Source of the DNA: Micrococcus lacusdianchii | Lineage (GTDB): Bacteria > Actinomycetota > Actinomycetes > Actinomycetales > Micrococcaceae | Reading direction: 5' to 3' | Length of the DNA: 64,000 nt | Assembly: GCF_023155805.1 (NCBI RefSeq) | Contig: NZ_JAKNUW010000001.1 | Location: 124,001-188,000, forward strand | Shown here: positions 15,917 to 24,240 of the stretch, one piece after another | Position numbering within the stretch: position 1 is the first letter of the stretch | How the letters are laid out: every line of letters begins with the position of its first letter | Translations under genes and position numbers: made by a program | The notes under the pieces: generated by a model | Told to the model about the DNA's origin: nothing | The model's database searches: none | Seen by the model: the letters and a program-made list of their open reading frames with translations, nothing else

Positions 15917-16939
15917 CTAGGGCGGCGGGGCCGTACTGGCGCGACGGCGCAGGTGCAGCCGGTGCAGGATGCGGCGGGGCTCGGGCGTGCCGCGCAGGGT
16001 CTCGGCCACCAGCCGGGCCGCGCGACGGCCCTGCTCGCGGGGGGTCTGGTCCACGGTGGTCAGGCCGAGCCGGGCAGCGTCCGGATGGCCGTCGACGCCC
16101 ATCACGGACAGGTCCTCGGGCACGCGCAGCCCCAGCGAGAGTGCGGCCATCCAGGCGCCCATCGCCATCTCGTCCGAGATGGCGAGGATCGCGGTCGGCC
16201 GCGGGCCGGGCCGCTCCAGCAGGGTGCGCACCCGGTGGCAGGCTCCGCCGAGGGTGAAGTCGGCCTCGATCATCCGTTCCGGCGGGACGAGCACCCCGGC
16301 CCGCGCCATGGTGCGCTCGAACCCGCGCGTGCGCTCGGTGCTCACTCGGAACTCCACATCCTCGGGCACGGTGCCCAGGAAGGCGACGTCCCGGTGCCCG
16401 AGCTCGACCAGGTGCTCGGCGGCGAGGGTCGCCGCGGCCACGTCGTCCACCTGCAGGGCCGTGTACCAGTCGGGCAGCGCGACGCCCGGGTCCACGAGGC
16501 CGCCGAGTGCGACGACGGGCCGGCCCAGTCGCGCCAGCCCCGCCAGCTCGAAGCCGCTGAGCTTGAAGGACACGGTGACGAGCGCGTCGAGGCGCCCCCG
16601 GTGGACCAGCTCGGAGAAGATCGTGCCGCGATGCCCCGGGGAGACCCCGGCATTGAAGAGCGTCAGGTCCAGCCCGCCCTCCATGAGCTCGTGGGCGATC
16701 CCCTCCAAGGCGGCGGCGAAGAACCACCGATTCACATCCGGGACCACCACGCCCACCGTGCCCGTGCGCCCCGAGGCGAGGGACGCGGCCGAGGCGTGCG
16801 GCACGTAGCCCAGCACCCGCGCGGCGTCCTGCACGCGCTCACGAGTCGCCGCCGCCACCGCGCCGGAGCCGGTGAGGGCGCGTGACGCCGTCGCGGTGGA
16901 GACGCCGGCCATGTGCGCGACGTCCTTGATGCCGGCCAT
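15917..16939 (-). CDS. LacI family transcriptional regulator of the maltose-type transporter
   Basis: A 340-residue repressor. The N-terminal HTH is IKDVAHMAGVSTATASRAL, with a hinge region ending at about residue 60 and a periplasmic-binding-protein-like sensor domain after GTVGVVVPDVNRWFF. It lies between the ABC ATPase gene and the divergently transcribed malE, with two LacI-type operators in the intergenic region (17020-17033 and 17120-17133). It most likely represses malEFG and itself until a sugar such as maltose or maltodextrin binds. The inducer is inferred. Confidence 0.85.
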   Translation of the reverse strand: MAGIKDVAHMAGVSTATASRALTGSGAVAAATRERVQDAARVLGYVPHASAASLASGRTGTVGVVVPDVNRWFFAAALEGIAHELMEGGLDLTLFNAGVSPGHRGTIFSELVHRGRLDALVTVSFKLSGFELAGLARLGRPVVALGGLVDPGVALPDWYTALQVDDVAAATLAAEHLVELGHRDVAFLGTVPEDVEFRVSTERTRGFERTMARAGVLVPPERMIEADFTLGGACHRVRTLLERPGPRPTAILAISDEMAMGAWMAALSLGLRVPEDLSVMGVDGHPDAARLGLTTVDQTPREQGRRAARLVAETLRGTPEPRRILHRLHLRRRASTAPPP

Positions 16940-17019
16940 GGGGTCTCTGCTTCTCTCGAACCGGGCCGCCGCCAGGCGGGGAGGACTGGTCCACATCCTA
17001 GGCCCGGGCCCCGCCCGAG

Positions 17020-17033
17020 TGGAAACGTTTCCA
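17020..17033. promoter_or_regulatory. LacI-type operator O1
   Basis: Perfect 14-base palindrome TGGAAACGTTTCCA, matching the general LacI-family consensus with a central CG. It lies 81 bases upstream of the lacI-type gene start and 230 bases from malE, so it probably serves autoregulation. Confidence 0.7.
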
Positions 17034-17102
17034 TCGGCCCCGCCCCGCCCCCATGGCCGCGACGCCCGGAAGAAGTGGGGGACGAGCGGCGACGTCAACT
17101 CA

Positions 17103-17118
17103 TGTGTGGACCGCCACA
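17103..17118. promoter_or_regulatory. CRP/GlxR-like site in the malE promoter
   Basis: TGTGTGGACCGCCACA has the TGTG-N8-CACA spacing of the CRP/GlxR consensus. It overlaps the predicted -35 of malE (TGGACC, 17107-17112) and is directly followed by a LacI-type operator. Global plus specific control of maltose uptake is known in corynebacteria; its presence here is inferred. Confidence 0.4.
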
Positions 17119-17135
17119 CTGGAAACGCTTACACT
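17107..17135 (+). promoter_or_regulatory. malE promoter with overlapping LacI operator O2
   Basis: TGGACC (17107-17112) and TACACT (17130-17135) are 17 bases apart. Operator-like TGGAAACGCTTACA (17120-17133) overlaps the -10 element, so a bound LacI protein would exclude RNA polymerase. The rest of 16940-17262 shows no coding evidence. AAAGG lies 8 bases before the malE ATG. Confidence 0.55.
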
Positions 17136-17262
17136 GAATCCATCCCGTCCGGGCCCGGCCAGTCCGACCCAGGACGGCCTCGACCCCGGTCGCGACTGCG
17201 CGACCGCCCGCGGCTCTGCCGTACGGCGATCCCACGAGGTCGCCCAGCACCGAAAGGCAGCC

Positions 17263-18582
17263 ATGACTGCGAACATCCCCGGCGGCATGTCCCGCCGCAC
17301 CTTCGCCCTCTCCCTCACCGGAGCGGTCTCCGCGCTGGCTCTGAGCGCCTGCTCGGGCGGCACCTCCTCCGCACCGTCCTCCTCGGCGGGCTCTGCGTCC
17401 GCCGGAGCGGCGTCCTCCTCCCAGGACCTGACCCAGGGCGGTGCCACCACCATCACCATGTGGGTGGACCAGAACCGCCAGGGCCCCCTGGAGGCCGTGG
17501 CCAAGAAGTTCAAGGAGGAGAAGGGCATCACCGTCGATCTGGTGGTGAAGGACAACTCCTCCATGCGGGACGACTTCATCACCCAGGCGCCCACCGGCGA
17601 GGGCCCTGACGTGATCGTCGGCGCCCACGACTGGATCGGCGCACTCGTGCAGAACGGCGTCATCGAGCCCCTCGAGATGGGCGAGAAGTCCGGCGCCTTC
17701 TCCGAGGCCGCCGTGCAGGCCGTGACCTACCAGGGAAAGACGTGGGGCGTTCCCTACTCGGTCGAGAACATCGCGCTCCTGCGGAACACCACGCTCGCCC
17801 AGACCGCCCCGAAGACCTTCGACGAGCTCGTCGCCGAGAGCAAGAAGGTCGTCGACGGCGGCCGGGCGAAGTACGGCTTCGTCGTCGGCCTGGACCCGGT
17901 GCAGGGCGACCCCTACCACCTGTACCCGTTCCAGACCTCGATGGGCGCCCCCGTCTTCGCGCAGAAGGCCGACGGTTCCTACGACGTCAGCTCCCTGGCC
18001 ATGGGCGGCCCCGAGGGCGAGGCCTTCGCCGCCAAGCTGGCCGAGCACGGCCCCGAGGGAACCGGCATGTTCAACCCCAACATGACCGGCGACATCGCCA
18101 AGGAGCAGTTCTTCAAGGGCCAGGCCGCGTACTTCCTGACCGGCCCCTGGAACGTCGAGGACGCCCAGAAGGCGGGCGTCGAGTTCGCCGTCGACCCCAT
18201 TCCGGCCATGGGTGACCAGCCCGCGCAGCCGTTCGTGGGCGTCAACGCGTTCTTCGTCTCCGCCGAGTCCAAGAACAAGCTGGCCGCCAACGAGTTCGTG
18301 ATCAACTACCTCTCCACGGAGCAGGCGCAGGACGCCCTGTACCAGGAGGGCAGGCGCGCTCCCGCCCTGAAGGCCTCCTTCGACAAGGCGGCGCAGGACG
18401 AGGTCGTCAAGGCCTTCGGCGAGATCGGCAAGGAGGGCGTCCCGATGCCCGCCGCCCCGGAGATGGGTGCCGTGTTCGAGTTCTGGGGATCCGCCGAGCT
18501 GCGCATCATCAAGGGCGAGGCCCAGCCGGCCGAGGCCTGGCGGAAGATGGTGTCCGACATCGAGGGCAAGCTCGGGACGTGA
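17263..18582 (+). CDS. malE: Maltose/maltodextrin-type ABC transporter substrate-binding lipoprotein
   Basis: A 439-residue sugar-binding protein. The N-terminus MSRRTFALSLTGAVSALALSAC gives a signal with a twin-arginine look and a lipobox (Cys30). A Ser/Ala-rich linker follows. The mature domain is an SBP_bac_1 fold with TTITMWVDQNRQGPLEAV, GEGPDVIVGAHDWIGALVQNGVIEPL, WGVPYSVENIALLRNT and PAAPEMGAVFEFWGSAELRI, the last being a typical MalE C-terminal segment. It collects sugar outside the membrane for MalFG. It is preceded by the LacI/CRP-like control region and separated from malF by a strong hairpin. Confidence 0.88.
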   Translation: MTANIPGGMSRRTFALSLTGAVSALALSACSGGTSSAPSSSAGSASAGAASSSQDLTQGGATTITMWVDQNRQGPLEAVAKKFKEEKGITVDLVVKDNSSMRDDFITQAPTGEGPDVIVGAHDWIGALVQNGVIEPLEMGEKSGAFSEAAVQAVTYQGKTWGVPYSVENIALLRNTTLAQTAPKTFDELVAESKKVVDGGRAKYGFVVGLDPVQGDPYHLYPFQTSMGAPVFAQKADGSYDVSSLAMGGPEGEAFAAKLAEHGPEGTGMFNPNMTGDIAKEQFFKGQAAYFLTGPWNVEDAQKAGVEFAVDPIPAMGDQPAQPFVGVNAFFVSAESKNKLAANEFVINYLSTEQAQDALYQEGRRAPALKASFDKAAQDEVVKAFGEIGKEGVPMPAAPEMGAVFEFWGSAELRIIKGEAQPAEAWRKMVSDIEGKLGT

Positions 18583-18589
18583 CCCGCCC

Positions 18590-18629
18590 CGTCCCGTCAC
18601 GGGCCACGGTGTGGGCCCGCGGCGGGACG
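18590..18629 (+). promoter_or_regulatory. Stem-loop between malE and malF
   Basis: Two nested pairings form one hairpin: CGTCCCG (18590-18596) with CGGGACG (18623-18629), and GGGCC (18601-18605) with GGCCC (18614-18618). It starts 8 bases after the malE stop. Such a structure would stabilise the malE message or attenuate read-through, yielding more binding protein than permease. Confidence 0.5.
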
Positions 18630-18712
18630 CTCGCCTCCGGCGGCTATGACGGTCACCGGACACGCACTCCGCCGCACACCACCGAGGGCCCGTCCGGGCC
18701 GGATGAGGGACC

Positions 18713-20326
18713 ATGAGCACGACTTCCACAGCGCCGGACCGAACTCGCGCCACCGACGACGACGCGCCCGCCGAACGTCGCGGAGCCTCCGGGCGCGGCC
18801 CCGACGGACTGGCGGGCACTCTGGTCAAGATCGTCCTGCTGGGACTCGTGGACGCCTTCGCGGGCTTCGTCATGTTCCAGCTCGCCGCCGCCGGCGACTG
18901 GGTGGTCTTCTCGGTGACGATGGCCGTGACCCTGCTGATCAACTGGATCTACCTCCGCCGGGGCGGCCTGCCGGCGAAGTACCTGGCTCCGGGCGTGTTC
19001 TTCCTGGTGCTGTTCCAGGTGTTCGTGGTGCTGTACTCCTCCTACATCGCCTTCACGAACTACGGTGACGGCCACAACTCGGACAAGCCCGCCGCCATCG
19101 AGGCCATCCAACGGTCCTCGAGCGTGCGCGTGCCGGACTCCCCCGCCTACCCGGTCACGGTGGTGGACCGCGGCGGAGAGCTGCACCTGCTCACCGTCCA
19201 GGACGGGCAGACCCTGGTCGGCTCCTCGGAGAGCCCCCTGGAGCCCGTGGAGGCGCAGGTCTCCGGGGACCGCCCCGTCGCCGCGGACGGGTACACCTCC
19301 CTCACCTTCGGCGATCTGCTGAGCCGGCAGGGCGAGGTCGCCGAGCTGGACGTCCCGCTCACGGACGACCCGGCCGCGGGCTCCCTGAAGACCCAGGACG
19401 GCTCCGTCGCCTACGCCTACGCCCCCGCCCTGAGGTATGACGAAGCCACGGACACCTTCACGGACACCCAGGACGGCACCGTCTACCGCGACAACGGCGA
19501 GGGGCAGTTCGCGGCGGAGGACGGGAGCACCCTGCAGAACGGCTGGCGGGTGTTCGTGGGCATGGAGAACTTCACCAAGGCCTTCACCGACCCCCAGCTC
19601 CGGGACCCGCTCATCCGGGTGACGGTATGGACCTTCGCCTTCGCTCTGCTGTCCGTGGCGAGCACCTTCGTGCTCGGCCTGCTGCTGGCCATCACCTTCA
19701 ACAAGGCCACCATGCGCGGGCGCCGCGTGTACCGCGTGCTGATGATCCTCCCCTACGCCTTCCCGGCGTTCCTGTCCGGCCTCGTGTGGTCCGGCCTGCT
19801 GAACCCGGAGTTCGGTTTCGTCAACACCACCCTGTTCGGCGGGGCGGACATCCAGTGGCTCACGGACCCGTGGCTTGCCAAGCTCTCCGTGCTGCTGGTG
19901 AACCTGTGGCTCGGCTTCCCCTACATGTTCCTCGTGACCACCGGCGCCCTGCAGTCGCTTCCTGAGGACGTGGACGAGGCCGCCAAGATGGACGGCGCGA
20001 GCGCGTGGCGGATCTTCCGCTCCATCAAGCTGCCCCTTCTGTTGGTGTCGGTGGCCCCGCTGCTCATCTCCTCGTTCGCCTTCAACTTCAACAACTTCAA
20101 CATCATCTACATGCTGACCGGCGGCGGCCCGCAGTTCCCGGACGCCTCGGGCAACATCGGCGCCACGGACATCCTGATCACGGTGGTCTACAAGACGGCC
20201 TTCTCCGGGGTGGGCCGTGACTTCGGCCTCGCCTCGGCCCTGTCGATCGTGATCTTCCTGATCGTGGCCACCGTCTCCGCCCTCAGCTTCAGCCGCACCA
20301 AGGCCCTCGAGGAGATCAACTCGTGA
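18713..20326 (+). CDS. malF: Maltose-type ABC transporter permease MalF
   Basis: A 537-residue inner-membrane permease. The N-terminal cytoplasmic tail is followed by three membrane segments, then a large extracytoplasmic insertion (about residues 125-285). That insertion corresponds to the P2 loop of MalF, which touches the binding protein. The remaining segments follow with the EAA loop EDVDEAAKMDGASAWRIFRSIKLPLL (about 418-443) that docks the ATPase. The large loop distinguishes it from shorter sugar permeases. The stop overlaps the malG GTG start by 4 bases. Confidence 0.88.
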   Translation: MSTTSTAPDRTRATDDDAPAERRGASGRGPDGLAGTLVKIVLLGLVDAFAGFVMFQLAAAGDWVVFSVTMAVTLLINWIYLRRGGLPAKYLAPGVFFLVLFQVFVVLYSSYIAFTNYGDGHNSDKPAAIEAIQRSSSVRVPDSPAYPVTVVDRGGELHLLTVQDGQTLVGSSESPLEPVEAQVSGDRPVAADGYTSLTFGDLLSRQGEVAELDVPLTDDPAAGSLKTQDGSVAYAYAPALRYDEATDTFTDTQDGTVYRDNGEGQFAAEDGSTLQNGWRVFVGMENFTKAFTDPQLRDPLIRVTVWTFAFALLSVASTFVLGLLLAITFNKATMRGRRVYRVLMILPYAFPAFLSGLVWSGLLNPEFGFVNTTLFGGADIQWLTDPWLAKLSVLLVNLWLGFPYMFLVTTGALQSLPEDVDEAAKMDGASAWRIFRSIKLPLLLVSVAPLLISSFAFNFNNFNIIYMLTGGGPQFPDASGNIGATDILITVVYKTAFSGVGRDFGLASALSIVIFLIVATVSALSFSRTKALEEINS

Positions 20327-21357
20327 GCAGCTCCCCCGCACCCCAGGACCCGCGCGGACCCCTGGAGACCCCCGGGCCGGACACGGCCACCGCCACGGCG
20401 TCCGCCGCCCCCGCCCCGGCCGCCACCGGCATGGCCGCGGCGCTGGCCGCCCAGGAGGCCGACCCGATCCGCTGGGACGACGGCCCCTCCGGCTCCCAGC
20501 GCGGCGTCGGCCGCTGGCTCAGGGAGGACGGCTGGCGGCACGCCGTGGGCGTGCTGGCGAGCGCGTTCTCCCTCTTCCCGCTGCTGTACGTGCTCTCGGC
20601 GTCCTTCGACCCGACCGGCACGATGGCCAGCTCCAACACGCTGTTCAGCGCGTTCAGCACGCAGAACTACGTGGACCTGTTCCAGGACCAGCAGCGCCCG
20701 TTCGGCCGGTGGTTCCTGAACACCCTGATCATCGGTGTGGTGACCTCGGTGGCCACCGTGTTCCTCGGCGCCCTGGCCGCCTACGCGTTCTCCCGGATGC
20801 GCTTCCGGGGCCGGCGCGTGGGCCTGCTGACCCTGCTGCTGGTGCAGATGTTCCCTCAGCTGCTGGCCGTCGTCGCGATCTTCCTGCTGCTGAACTGGAT
20901 CGGGGACATCGTGCCCGCGCTGGGCATCGGCACGCACCTGGGCCTGATCATGGTCTACCTCGGCGGCGCGCTGGGCGTGAACACCTACCTGATGTACGGC
21001 TTCTTCAACACGGTCCCCACGTCCCTGGACGAGGCCGCGAAGCTGGACGGCGCCTCCCACGTGCAGATCTTCTTCCGGATCATCCTGCGCCTGGTCACGC
21101 CGATCCTCGCGGTGGTGGCGCTGCTGTCCTTCATCTCCACGGTGTCCGAGTTCGTGATCGCCTCGGTGGTGCTCACCGACCCGCAGGCGCAGACCCTGGC
21201 CGTAGGCCTGTACGGGTACGTCTCGGAGACCCGGTCGGAGAACTGGGGCGTGTTCGCGGCGGGCGCCGTCCTGGCCGCGCTCCCGGTGATGGCGCTGTTC
21301 CTCTTCCTGCAGAAGTACATCGTCTCCGGCCTCACCGCCGGCGGTGTGAAGGGCTGA
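20323..21357 (+). CDS. malG: Maltose-type ABC transporter permease MalG
   Basis: A 344-residue permease. A long, Ala/Pro-rich cytoplasmic N-terminus (about 1-65) precedes six membrane segments. The EAA loop is TSLDEAAKLDGASHVQIFFRIILRLVTP (about 228-255). It pairs with MalF to form the channel. GTG at 20323 overlaps the malF stop (GTGA). A perfect 14-base stem-loop follows three bases after the stop, closing the operon. Confidence 0.88.
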   Translation: MSSSPAPQDPRGPLETPGPDTATATASAAPAPAATGMAAALAAQEADPIRWDDGPSGSQRGVGRWLREDGWRHAVGVLASAFSLFPLLYVLSASFDPTGTMASSNTLFSAFSTQNYVDLFQDQQRPFGRWFLNTLIIGVVTSVATVFLGALAAYAFSRMRFRGRRVGLLTLLLVQMFPQLLAVVAIFLLLNWIGDIVPALGIGTHLGLIMVYLGGALGVNTYLMYGFFNTVPTSLDEAAKLDGASHVQIFFRIILRLVTPILAVVALLSFISTVSEFVIASVVLTDPQAQTLAVGLYGYVSETRSENWGVFAAGAVLAALPVMALFLFLQKYIVSGLTAGGVKG

Positions 21358-21359
21358 CG

Positions 21360-21397
21360 ACGACGCCGGGTGCTCCCTGAGGGGCACCCGGCGTCGT
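21360..21397. terminator. Terminator after malG
   Basis: Perfect 14-base arms 21360-21373 and 21384-21397 close a 10-base loop. It sits between convergent malG and the Ltp-repeat lipoprotein gene and may terminate both. Confidence 0.8.
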
Positions 21398-21409
21398 GGC
21401 GCGGACGCG

Positions 21410-22405
21410 TCAGAGGCCGGCGGCCGACACCCCCGCCTCCGCCTGGGACGTCGTGAAGCCCTCGAAGACGAGCTGATCGATCAGCTCGGACCGCGACATG
21501 GACGTGTGCTTCAGATACGACGCCGCCGACTCCGCCGCTTCGGCGGTCCAGTCCACATCCAGACCTTCGACGGCGGACGCGGCCTCCTCAGCGGAGAAGC
21601 CCTCGTACTCGAGCTGATCGATCAGGCCGGACTCGGACATGCCGGAGTGCTTCAGGTACGACCGCGCGGACTCCACGGCCTCGGACGCGGTGTCCACGCC
21701 GACGGCGGCCACCGCTCCGGCCGCCTGTTCCAGGGTGTACCCCTCGTATTCGAGCTGCCCCTGGAGACCCTCCTCGGAGAACGCGGTGTGCTCGAGGTAG
21801 GACTCCGCAGACTGGAGAGCCTCCGCGTCGAAGTCGATGTCCATCCCGTCGACCGCCTCGGTGGCCACGGCGTTCGAGTAGCCCTCGTATTCAAGCTGGT
21901 CGATGAGACCGGTGCGCGAGAATCCCGTGAATTCGAGGTACGAACGCGCCTGGCTGCGCGCCGAGGCCAGCTCGCCCGAGTCGGCCGTGTCACCGGAGGT
22001 CACGGATCCTCCGTCGGAGTCGTCGCCCTCATCCGACCCGGTCCCGGCTTCCGCGGTCACCGAGGCCTCGGCGGACTCCTTGTCGTCCTCAGGCCGGGAC
22101 TCCCCGCCCCCCGTCGGACCCGCGGTCGTCGCCGACGTCGTGGGGGCGTCTGCCTCCGACTCCGTGCCGGCGGTGTCCTCGGAGGAGGCCGCAGTCGATG
22201 TCGAGGCCGAGGAGGCCGCCGCGGAGTTCGAGGCGATGGCGCCGGGCGTGCTGGATTCGGTCGACGGCGCGGCCATGGTGGATGAGGAGGACGCCGTCAT
22301 CGTCGGCGGTGCCGGGACCTCCTCCTCGGCCGCGCAACCGGTCGCCACGGCGAGCGCTGCCATGGCGCCGGTCGTCAGGAGCAAGGGGGTGCGGGGGCGA
22401 GTCAT
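21410..22405 (-). CDS. Lipoprotein with four Ltp (host cell surface-exposed) repeats
   Basis: A 331-residue surface lipoprotein. The signal peptide ends in the lipobox VATGC (Cys24). A very long Ser/Thr/Glu/Asp-rich linker (about 25-145) leads to four roughly 46-residue repeats (about 148-193, 194-240, 241-286, 287-331). Each has the pattern SARSYLxxxxFSxxGLIDQLEYEGYSxxxAxxAVxxxxVDxxxEA. These are Ltp-family repeats (PF07553). In Streptococcus phage TP-J34 the Ltp lipoprotein blocks superinfecting phage DNA injection, but most bacterial members are uncharacterised. The linker could span the thick wall. Function here is inference. Confidence 0.8.
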   Translation of the reverse strand: MTRPRTPLLLTTGAMAALAVATGCAAEEEVPAPPTMTASSSSTMAAPSTESSTPGAIASNSAAASSASTSTAASSEDTAGTESEADAPTTSATTAGPTGGGESRPEDDKESAEASVTAEAGTGSDEGDDSDGGSVTSGDTADSGELASARSQARSYLEFTGFSRTGLIDQLEYEGYSNAVATEAVDGMDIDFDAEALQSAESYLEHTAFSEEGLQGQLEYEGYTLEQAAGAVAAVGVDTASEAVESARSYLKHSGMSESGLIDQLEYEGFSAEEAASAVEGLDVDWTAEAAESAASYLKHTSMSRSELIDQLVFEGFTTSQAEAGVSAAGL

Positions 22406-22535
22406 GGGACCTCCGAAGCAGACGGCGAACAGGTGACACGCGGCAGTGTCTTCCCTGTGACGCGCATCATCCTCTCAGGTGAGCGCGACGGGCGTCACGG
22501 CCCGAGGGACGGGAGGAGAAGACGGCGGGCGAGGC

Positions 22536-23126
22536 TCAGAGCGTCGCCGACCGGCGGGCCCGCTCGACGATCGCCCGGCGGCGCTCGGTGAGACGGTCCC
22601 ACGGGCGGTCCACGCCGGTGGAGTGCAGCGCCGGGGAGAGCTCACGGGTCACGGCGGCGGCCACCTCGGCGGCGTCGACGCCCTCCGGCGCCTCCCACCA
22701 GCTCAGCCGCAGGTGGGCGCGCATCCAGGCGGTCAGCTCCTCCTCGGCGTCGGAGGTCAGCCCGCGCCGGCCGGACACGCCGGGGCTGCGGGGCACGCCG
22801 TCCAGCTCGAGGTCCTCGGAGAGCAGCGCGGCCACGCCGGCGCGCAGATGGGACGCGGCCGTGCGGCCGGACTGGAAGTGGGCGCGCACCGCCCGGTCCC
22901 GCAGGGACACCGGCGCCGCGATCACGTAGACGAGCCCGCCCGTCAGGGCGCGCTCCGGCAGTCCGAGGCGACGGGCGCCGTCGAGGTCCACGTGCACGCC
23001 CACCACGCCGGGGACGTCCGGGGCGGCTGCGACGAACTCCGCGTGGGGCACCGCCCGGGCGGCGGACAGCGCGAGCAGGGCGCCCGTGGCCGGGCTGGGG
23101 GTGAAGGCGGGGTGCGGGGTCCTCAT
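22536..23126 (-). CDS. GIY-YIG-like domain protein, degenerate
   Basis: A 196-residue protein. LTGGLVYVIAAPVSLRDRAVRAHFQSGRTAASHLRAGVAALL (positions about 61-103) aligns by eye with GIY-YIG nucleases of the actinobacterial type (LVYVGKAxxLRxRxxxH and SxLRxSLxALL). However, the Gly-Lys after YV is replaced by Ile-Ala, and the GIY motif is VVGVHVDL. The catalytic-type Arg (SLRDR) remains. Catalysis is doubtful. The start may instead be the GTG at 23142-23144, which has a better ribosome site (GGGGTGAT). No partner methyltransferase or mobile gene is adjacent. Confidence 0.45.
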   Translation of the reverse strand: MRTPHPAFTPSPATGALLALSAARAVPHAEFVAAAPDVPGVVGVHVDLDGARRLGLPERALTGGLVYVIAAPVSLRDRAVRAHFQSGRTAASHLRAGVAALLSEDLELDGVPRSPGVSGRRGLTSDAEEELTAWMRAHLRLSWWEAPEGVDAAEVAAAVTRELSPALHSTGVDRPWDRLTERRRAIVERARRSATL

Positions 23127-23245
23127 GGGTTCATGATGATTCACCGAATCACCCCCGATGGATCCGTGCCCAGCATGTGGACATGGTCCCACTCCTCGGA
23201 CACCCCGGCTGCCCGGCCGCCCCGCTCCCATGGCATCGTGGGGCC

Positions 23246-23668
23246 ATGCTCCTCCGCGCCCGCCGGATCCACACCTCCCGCACCGGCCCGTCCCACCCCG
23301 ACGACGTCTGGGCCGCCTACCTGCACCCGGACCGCTGGCCGTCCTGGGCGCCGCACCTGACCGGCGTCGAGACCGCGGACGCGGTCATCCGCCCCGGCAC
23401 CACGGGCACGGTCCGTGTGGCGTGGGCGGTGCCCGTCCCGTTCCGGGTGACCGCCGTGGACACGGCCGCCCGCGCGTGGGCGTGGGACGTCCGCCTCGGG
23501 CCGTGGCGCATGGCCCTGGAGCACACGGTGGAGCCCGCCGGGACCTCTCCGGACCACCACGACGCCGGCACCCGCGCCGGCGTGACCGTCACCGGGCCGG
23601 GGTGGCTGCTGGCGGCCTATCGGCCGCTGATGGCGTATGCGCTGGGCCGCCTCACGCGCGTCGCCTGA
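23246..23668 (+). CDS. SRPBCC family protein
   Basis: A 140-residue polyketide-cyclase/START-like protein. DDVWAAYLHPDRWPSWAPHLTGVE near residues 19-42 is the hallmark start of the helix-grip fold, followed by alternating beta strands (TVRVAWAVPVPFRVTAVD, AWAWDVRLGPWRMALEHTVEP) and a C-terminal helix. Such proteins bind hydrophobic ligands. No catalytic assignment is possible. It ends 23 bases before the GNAT gene on the same strand. Confidence 0.7.
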   Translation: MLLRARRIHTSRTGPSHPDDVWAAYLHPDRWPSWAPHLTGVETADAVIRPGTTGTVRVAWAVPVPFRVTAVDTAARAWAWDVRLGPWRMALEHTVEPAGTSPDHHDAGTRAGVTVTGPGWLLAAYRPLMAYALGRLTRVA

Positions 23669-23691
23669 GGCGCCGGGGCTACGCTCGCCCC

Positions 23692-24222
23692 ATGCTCCCC
23701 GCCCCCACCGCCCGCCTGCGCTTCCGCGAGATGACGGAGTCCGACGTCGTGCCCATGGCCGCGCTGCTCGGTGACCCGGCCGTGATGGCCTACTACCCGG
23801 CCCCCAAGACGCCCGAGGAGGCGGCCCTGTGGATCGCCGGCAACCGCACGCGGTACCTGCGGGACGGGCACGGGCTGTGGATCATCGAGACCCTCGAGGG
23901 CGGGTTCCTGGGCGACTGCGGTCTGACGTGGCAGTCCGTGAACGGGGAGCGGCGGCTCGAGGTGGGGTACCACGTGCGCGCGGACCAGCAGGGCCGCGGC
24001 TACGCCACGGAGGCTGCCGCCGCGTGCCGCGACCTCGCCCGCGATCGCGCCCTGGCGGACCAGCTTGTGGCGATCATCCACCCCGAGAACACGGCGTCGC
24101 GGCGCGTGGCCGAGAAGATCGGCATGACCCACGTGGACGACGACGTCTCCGGCATGCCCGCCGAGGCGTTCGCGGAGCTCGGGATCACCTCCCGCACGAT
24201 GATGGGGATGCCGCTGGCCTGA
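23692..24222 (+). CDS. GNAT family N-acetyltransferase (RimJ/RimL-like)
   Basis: A 176-residue acetyltransferase of the GNAT_3 type. It begins TARLRFREMTESDVVPMAALLGDPAVMAYYP, has the beta-bulge strand RRLEVGYHV, the CoA motif RADQQGRGYATEAA (about 98-111) and IIHPENTASRRVAEKIGM. This architecture acetylates protein N-termini or small amines; the substrate is unknown. It probably shares a transcript with the SRPBCC gene. Confidence 0.75.
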   Translation: MLPAPTARLRFREMTESDVVPMAALLGDPAVMAYYPAPKTPEEAALWIAGNRTRYLRDGHGLWIIETLEGGFLGDCGLTWQSVNGERRLEVGYHVRADQQGRGYATEAAAACRDLARDRALADQLVAIIHPENTASRRVAEKIGMTHVDDDVSGMPAEAFAELGITSRTMMGMPLA

Positions 24223-24240
24223 TCCGAGGGGGGATCACGC

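Noticed and set aside
21410-21990. Repeated DNA words in the Ltp gene as a CRISPR-like or tandem DNA repeat array.
   Set aside because: The repeats follow the protein repeat in frame, differ in DNA and have no spacers.
22536-23126. Restriction-modification or mobile intron nuclease around the GIY-YIG-like gene.
   Set aside because: No methyltransferase, intron or integrase is adjacent, and catalytic residues are altered.
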